Source of the DNA: Companilactobacillus futsaii JCM 17355
Lineage (GTDB): Bacteria > Bacillota > Bacilli > Lactobacillales > Lactobacillaceae
Assembly (NCBI RefSeq): GCF_001435505.1
Contig: NZ_AZDO01000052.1
Span: 1-40,704, forward strand
DNA: 40,704 nucleotides
Reading direction: 5' to 3'
Position numbers and translations under genes: made by a program
Part shown: positions 37,961 to 40,704 of the stretch, piece by piece
Layout of the letters: every line of letters begins with the position of its first letter
Numbering within the stretch: the first letter of the stretch is position 1
The notes under the pieces: model-generated
Told to the model about the DNA's origin: nothing
Seen by the model: the letters and a program-made list of their open reading frames with translations, nothing else
The model's database searches: none

Positions 37961-38551
37961 CTATTTTTTCAATTTTCTCACTATCATAATTACTAAAAGG
38001 CTGGCAAATATACCTGAGAAGAGGCCAGAGAATTTGTATTGACCAGCAAAGTAAAATGTTATGGACGCAATCAAAGATAAGGCCGTTAAGAAAATTAATA
38101 TTTTAAAATGATTAGATTGATTGTCAGTTTTTATTTCAATCTTATTTCTAAAGTGCGTAAGAATGAACATAGCGGTAATATTCAAAACTCCCATGACAAA
38201 GATAATTACGCTGACCAATGTCGTTAGTTTAATGATATTAAATAAACTTAATATGAGAAAACCTAAGAATATGATATCGATTGCCGTCAAAATCCAGATG
38301 ATGGGTTTAATGCTTTTCAAAATTTCTTGTTTTTTCAAATATTCAGTCATACCAGTATCCTCCTTGAGAAGTTGATCTAATGAAACTTGGTAATAGTCGC
38401 TCAAACGAATCAGGCTACCAATATCGGGATAGCTGTGTTCGGTTTCCCAACTCGAAATAGTTTGTCGAGAAACGTTTAAATCGTGCGCTACTTTTTGTTG
38501 GGTAAACTTGCGCTGTAGTCTTTCCTGTTTTAAGTGATTGCCAAATTTCAT
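37961..38551 (-). CDS. XRE-type regulator with a C-terminal membrane domain
   Basis: 196 residues. Residues 1-60 are a helix-turn-helix (FGNHLKQERLQRKFTQQKVAHDLNVSRQTISSWETEHSYPDIGSLIRLSDYYQVSLDQLL). After a short linker come four hydrophobic helices (about 80-195) ending in a basic tail. Such proteins tether a DNA-binding domain to the membrane; the signal sensed is unknown. GAGGAG ribosome site. It is transcribed towards the ClC-like gene, against the local replication direction. No partner gene is seen. Confidence 0.88.
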   Translation of the reverse strand: MKFGNHLKQERLQRKFTQQKVAHDLNVSRQTISSWETEHSYPDIGSLIRLSDYYQVSLDQLLKEDTGMTEYLKKQEILKSIKPIIWILTAIDIIFLGFLILSLFNIIKLTTLVSVIIFVMGVLNITAMFILTHFRNKIEIKTDNQSNHFKILIFLTALSLIASITFYFAGQYKFSGLFSGIFASLLVIMIVRKLKK

Positions 38552-38629
38552 AATTTTATCTCCTCTTTTTAATTTGATATTAAACTTACAACGACCGAAA
38601 ACCTAGCAAAGATTCTAAGCATAACTAAT

Positions 38630-38672
38630 AGCAAAGAAAATACCCTCAAAGTCTTCTCAACTTTGAGGGTAT
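38630..38672 (-). terminator. Terminator after lacB
   Basis: TACCCTCAAAG (38641-38651) and CTTTGAGGGTA (38661-38671) form a perfect 11-bp stem. On the minus strand TTTTCTTT follows. Confidence 0.85.
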
Positions 38673-38691
38673 AATTTTAATTATTTTTTAA

Positions 38692-39285
38692 TTAGTCGTG
38701 ATAAATACCTTGAGCCCATTTCTTGTTTTCACTGTCAAAGAAATTAGGGTTGTCGGTTTGATCAGGATTTGGTGTAGCAATCTTATTGATTCTATCAATC
38801 AAATCTTTATTGTTATCGTCTGGCTTGTACTTAGCATTTAAGTAATAATCAACGATATCGAAAACAAAGTCACGTCCTAAAACAATTCCGGCGAAGGCCA
38901 AGACGTTAGCGTTCAATTGTTCCTTAGCGTAAACAGCTTGAGCAATATTACCAACGATTGCGGCACGGATACCATCATTTTTATCTGCAGCAGTACCAAT
39001 ACCGATACCTGTACCACAAAGAACGATAGCACAGTCAGCACGGCCATCATTTACGGCATCAGCAGCACGTTTACCGTAAATTGGGTAGTGAGTTCTTGTG
39101 TGATCATAAGTTCCGACATCCAAAACTCGATAACCTTCAGACTTCAAGTGGTCAGAAATCAACATCTTTAAATCAGTGACAATGTGGTCGTTAGCTAAAG
39201 CGACAATGGTGTGCTTGTCAATTTTTGGATCAACGTACTCAGGTTGAGCTCTATCTTCATCGTAATCATATTTATCAGTAGCCAT
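38692..39285 (-). CDS. lacB: Galactose-6-phosphate isomerase subunit LacB
   Basis: With LacA it converts galactose-6-phosphate to tagatose-6-phosphate (tagatose pathway for lactose/galactose taken up by PTS). RpiB-like fold: [35 protein letters not shown], the phosphate/active-site loop CGTGIGIG, and the C-terminal [19 protein letters not shown] typical of LacB. At 197 residues it has an N-terminal extension of about 27 charged residues ([17 protein letters not shown]...) compared with the usual 171. The ribosome site GGAG lies in the end of lacA, two bases before this gene, so the pair is coupled. Confidence 0.93.
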   Translation of the reverse strand: MATDKYDYDEDRAQPEYVDPKIDKHTIVALANDHIVTDLKMLISDHLKSEGYRVLDVGTYDHTRTHYPIYGKRAADAVNDGRADCAIVLCGTGIGIGTAADKNDGIRAAIVGNIAQAVYAKEQLNANVLAFAGIVLGRDFVFDIVDYYLNAKYKPDDNNKDLIDRINKIATPNPDQTDNPNFFDSENKKWAQGIYHD

Positions 39286-39287
39286 AA

Positions 39288-39716
39288 TTAAATCATCTCC
39301 TCAAGCATATTTAGACGTACTTGGTGTCTACCGGCAGCATAATCAGTCTTTAAGTAACGATTAATGATTGATAAAGCCAATTGTGGTCCGACAATTCCAG
39401 AACCAATTGCAATTGCTTTGGCACCGTTGTGTAAAGCTGTCATATGTCCAGTACGTTCTTCTTCAACGTTGGCTGTAACCATACCTTTGACTTTATCGGA
39501 AGCCATGGTACTACCAACACCATAAGCATCAAACATAATTGCTTTTTTAATACCGCTTTCAAGGACCTTATGAGTAACGGCTAATGAAGATTCAATAAAG
39601 TCCTTAGCAGGAGTAGGTGTAAGATCGATTACATCGTAACCTTGCTTAGTTAAATTATTCTTAACGAATTCTTTTAGTTCAAATCCGTCTTTATCAGAAC
39701 CTAAAACTACTTGCAT
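39288..39716 (-). CDS. lacA: Galactose-6-phosphate isomerase subunit LacA
   Basis: 142 residues, the usual length. LacA pattern: [80 protein letters not shown] and [14 protein letters not shown]. Forms the heteromeric isomerase with LacB. GAGGAAG ribosome site. First gene of lacAB; no lacC, lacD, lacEFG or lacR is visible in the window, so the rest of the pathway must be encoded elsewhere, if present. Confidence 0.93.
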   Translation of the reverse strand: MQVVLGSDKDGFELKEFVKNNLTKQGYDVIDLTPTPAKDFIESSLAVTHKVLESGIKKAIMFDAYGVGSTMASDKVKGMVTANVEEERTGHMTALHNGAKAIAIGSGIVGPQLALSIINRYLKTDYAAGRHQVRLNMLEEMI

Positions 39717-39753
39717 ATTTACTTCCTCTTTTCCACGAACTATTATTGTTATG

Positions 39754-39770
39754 TGAACTAGAAGTGTTCA
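39754..39770. promoter_or_regulatory. Inverted repeat upstream of lacA
   Basis: TGAAC and GTTCA (39754-39758 and 39766-39770) with a 7-base spacer in the lacA-Rrf2 gap. A candidate operator for a DeoR/LacR-like repressor; weak because the arms are short. Confidence 0.35.
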
Positions 39771-39843
39771 TTTGTTCCCTCAGAAACACTTTCTAATCAA
39801 CATATTAGATGATAAAATTAAGACAAATGTTTAATCAAATCAT

Positions 39844-39866
39844 TTAGGGATATTATATGTCCCTAA
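39844..39866. promoter_or_regulatory. Inverted repeat upstream of the second Rrf2 gene
   Basis: TTAGGGA (39844-39850) and TCCCTAA (39860-39866) with a 9-base AT-rich spacer, 34 bases before the GTG start. Size and spacing fit an Rrf2 dimer site, so autoregulation is plausible. Confidence 0.5.
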
Positions 39867-39900
39867 TGACGATAATAGTTTTATGAAGAAGGTGTGTCAA

Positions 39901-40374
39901 GTGAAAATATCATCGGGTTGGGAACAGTCCATTTATGTTTTGTTAATCTTATCTCGGCTACCAAAGGGTAAACATATCAACTCTTTGGCACTAAGCGAAC
40001 GACTTCATGTATCAAACTCGTATTTGAAAAAAACAATTAAATCACTAGTAAAGGAAGGATTAGTAAAATCGTCTCCTGGTAAGCTAGGTGGTTTTTCTTT
40101 GGCAATACCACTTGATGAAATTGATTTTTACAAAGTCTTTATGGCTATCGAGGGGCGAGAAAAGGTTTTTGCTAGTCAACATTTGCTAGTTCAGTTTTTA
40201 AATAAAGACAAGCCTAAGCTGGAGCCTTGTGCAGTTAGTTCGGCGATGGATAATATTGAAAATACTTTAAAAACAACAATGAATAGCATTACTTTAAATA
40301 AGATGATGAAGCAAATCCAAGAAAATTATGATATTGATGATTTAGACGAATGGATTAAAACTGTCGCTAAATAA
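39901..40374 (+). CDS. Second Rrf2-family transcriptional regulator
   Basis: 157 residues. Winged helix with SLALSERLHVSNSYLKKTIKSLVKEGLVKSSPGKLGGFSLA, then the DFYKVFMAIEGREKV dimerisation region, as in Rrf2 proteins. A single Cys (LEPCAVSS) is present in the effector region, so no iron-sulfur cluster is expected. The frame is open from an ATG at 39883, but AAGAAGGTG stands six bases before the GTG at 39901, so I choose that. Divergent from lacAB. No obvious target gene adjoins it; an operator-like repeat lies upstream. It is not a close copy of the Rrf2 protein at 5036. Confidence 0.85.
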   Translation: MKISSGWEQSIYVLLILSRLPKGKHINSLALSERLHVSNSYLKKTIKSLVKEGLVKSSPGKLGGFSLAIPLDEIDFYKVFMAIEGREKVFASQHLLVQFLNKDKPKLEPCAVSSAMDNIENTLKTTMNSITLNKMMKQIQENYDIDDLDEWIKTVAK

Positions 40375-40407
40375 TGAAAAAAGGTCTCGCTAAACTATTA
40401 TAATTTG

Positions 40408-40429
40408 GTTCTTTCTTGAGTTAGGTTAA
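40408..40429 (+). repeat. Dispersed intergenic repeat (right copy)
   Basis: GGTTCTTTCTT, G, AGTTAGGTTA: the same word as on the minus strand at 33-57 with one change. It directly precedes the fold-back element at 40435. Confidence 0.55.
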
Positions 40430-40434
40430 TGTAA

Positions 40435-40607
40435 ATTTCCGTCTTCCACACAAGTCCTGTGATTGGCTGGAGAATGGCGGCACTATTTTGAGCTTTTGCA
40501 TGGTCCCAAAGACGCAAAATCTCAAAACTAGGCCTTTCTGTAAGTGCTAAAGCACTAACAGAAATTTGGCGGCTGAGCCATCACAGGACTTGTGTTCCAG
40601 ACTAAAT
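40435..40607. repeat. Fold-back element: structured RNA or MITE-like repeat
   Basis: A closing stem pairs ATTT, GTCT and ACACAAGTCCTGTGAT (40448-40463) with ATCACAGGACTTGTGT (40580-40595), AGAC and AAAT, with a symmetric TCC/TCC internal loop. Inside are two hairpins: TTTTGAG-C-TTTTGC (40486-40499) with GCAAAA-T-CTCAAAA (40514-40527), and TTTCTGT-A-AGTGCT (40535-40548) with AGCACT-A-ACAGAAA (40551-40564). No gene occurs in the 330-base tail of the window apart from this element and the terminator after it. Confidence 0.65.
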
Positions 40608-40646
40608 CCTAGTTTTATTATTTATTTCAAGTAACTCAAAAAAAAT

Positions 40647-40703
40647 AACATCTATTCAGATATAGTCGTTGGATTGCGACCATGATCTGAATAGATGTTT
40701 TTT
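40647..40703. terminator. Strong terminator-like hairpin at the window edge
   Basis: AACATCTATTCAGAT (40647-40661) pairs perfectly with 40685-40699, with an inner GTCG/CGAC stem and T tract after it. A-rich sequence before it allows use from both sides. Confidence 0.75.
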
Positions 40704-40704
40704 C

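Noticed and set aside
39735-39770. ACGAAC near 39735 and GTTCA at 39766 as a second PurR-box pair
   Set aside because: The second half lacks the CGAA core and the flanks of the first are unlike the consensus; kept only as a weak inverted repeat at 39754-39770.
39780-39800. cre site upstream of lacA (AGAAACACTTTCTA)
   Set aside because: Four or more mismatches to the consensus in either orientation.

Overview
The window is the replication-origin region of a low-GC Firmicute, almost certainly a member of the Lactobacillaceae. The Companilactobacillus group is my best guess from protein style, but it is not proven here. Evidence is the conserved block rpmH-rnpA-yidC-mnmE-mnmG on one side of oriC and dnaA-dnaN-yaaA-recF-gyrB-gyrA-rpsF-ssb-rpsR-gdpP-rplI-dnaB-purA on the other, together with AT-rich gaps, TTG/GTG starts and lacAB.

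Layout. Positions 1-80 hold one end of a dispersed intergenic repeat. 81-4994 is an envelope cluster: a bifunctional class A PBP, a MapZ-like membrane-anchored protein, and a divergent membrane-anchored protein of unknown function. 5036-6364 is an Rrf2 regulator with an NmrA-type oxidoreductase. 6531-21531 is the leftward replication and ribosome block, interrupted by an XRE regulator with its membrane partner (11845-12609) and by a GC-rich repeat region (12836-12946). A perfect parS site lies between rpsF and ssb. 21532-23563 holds the bipartite origin: DnaA boxes on both sides of dnaA, and a DnaA-trio unwinding element between dnaA and dnaN. 23564-28448 is the rightward block rpmH to mnmG.

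28767-36369 is the accessory part with most biological interest. A PotABCD-type ABC importer (two permeases, ATPase, lipoprotein) is directly followed by adenine deaminase. Its promoter carries two inverted PurR-box-like sequences. Next come a second, diverged copy of the binding lipoprotein with its own palindrome-laden promoter and a Gfo/Idh/MocA oxidoreductase. The simplest reading is a purine-regulated importer for a purine or related compound, feeding adenine to hypoxanthine conversion. The substrate is inferred, not shown.

36370-40704 holds a degenerate intergenic stretch with a parS-like site, a ClC-like membrane protein, an XRE regulator with a membrane domain, lacAB (galactose-6-phosphate isomerase) without lacC/lacD nearby, and a second Rrf2 regulator. 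It ends with a large fold-back element that starts with the same repeat motif, in opposite orientation, as the left edge of the window.

Most genes left of oriC are on the minus strand and most to the right on the plus strand, so transcription is largely co-directional with replication. Exceptions are the small gene at 4071-4994, the regulator at 37961-38551 and lacAB.
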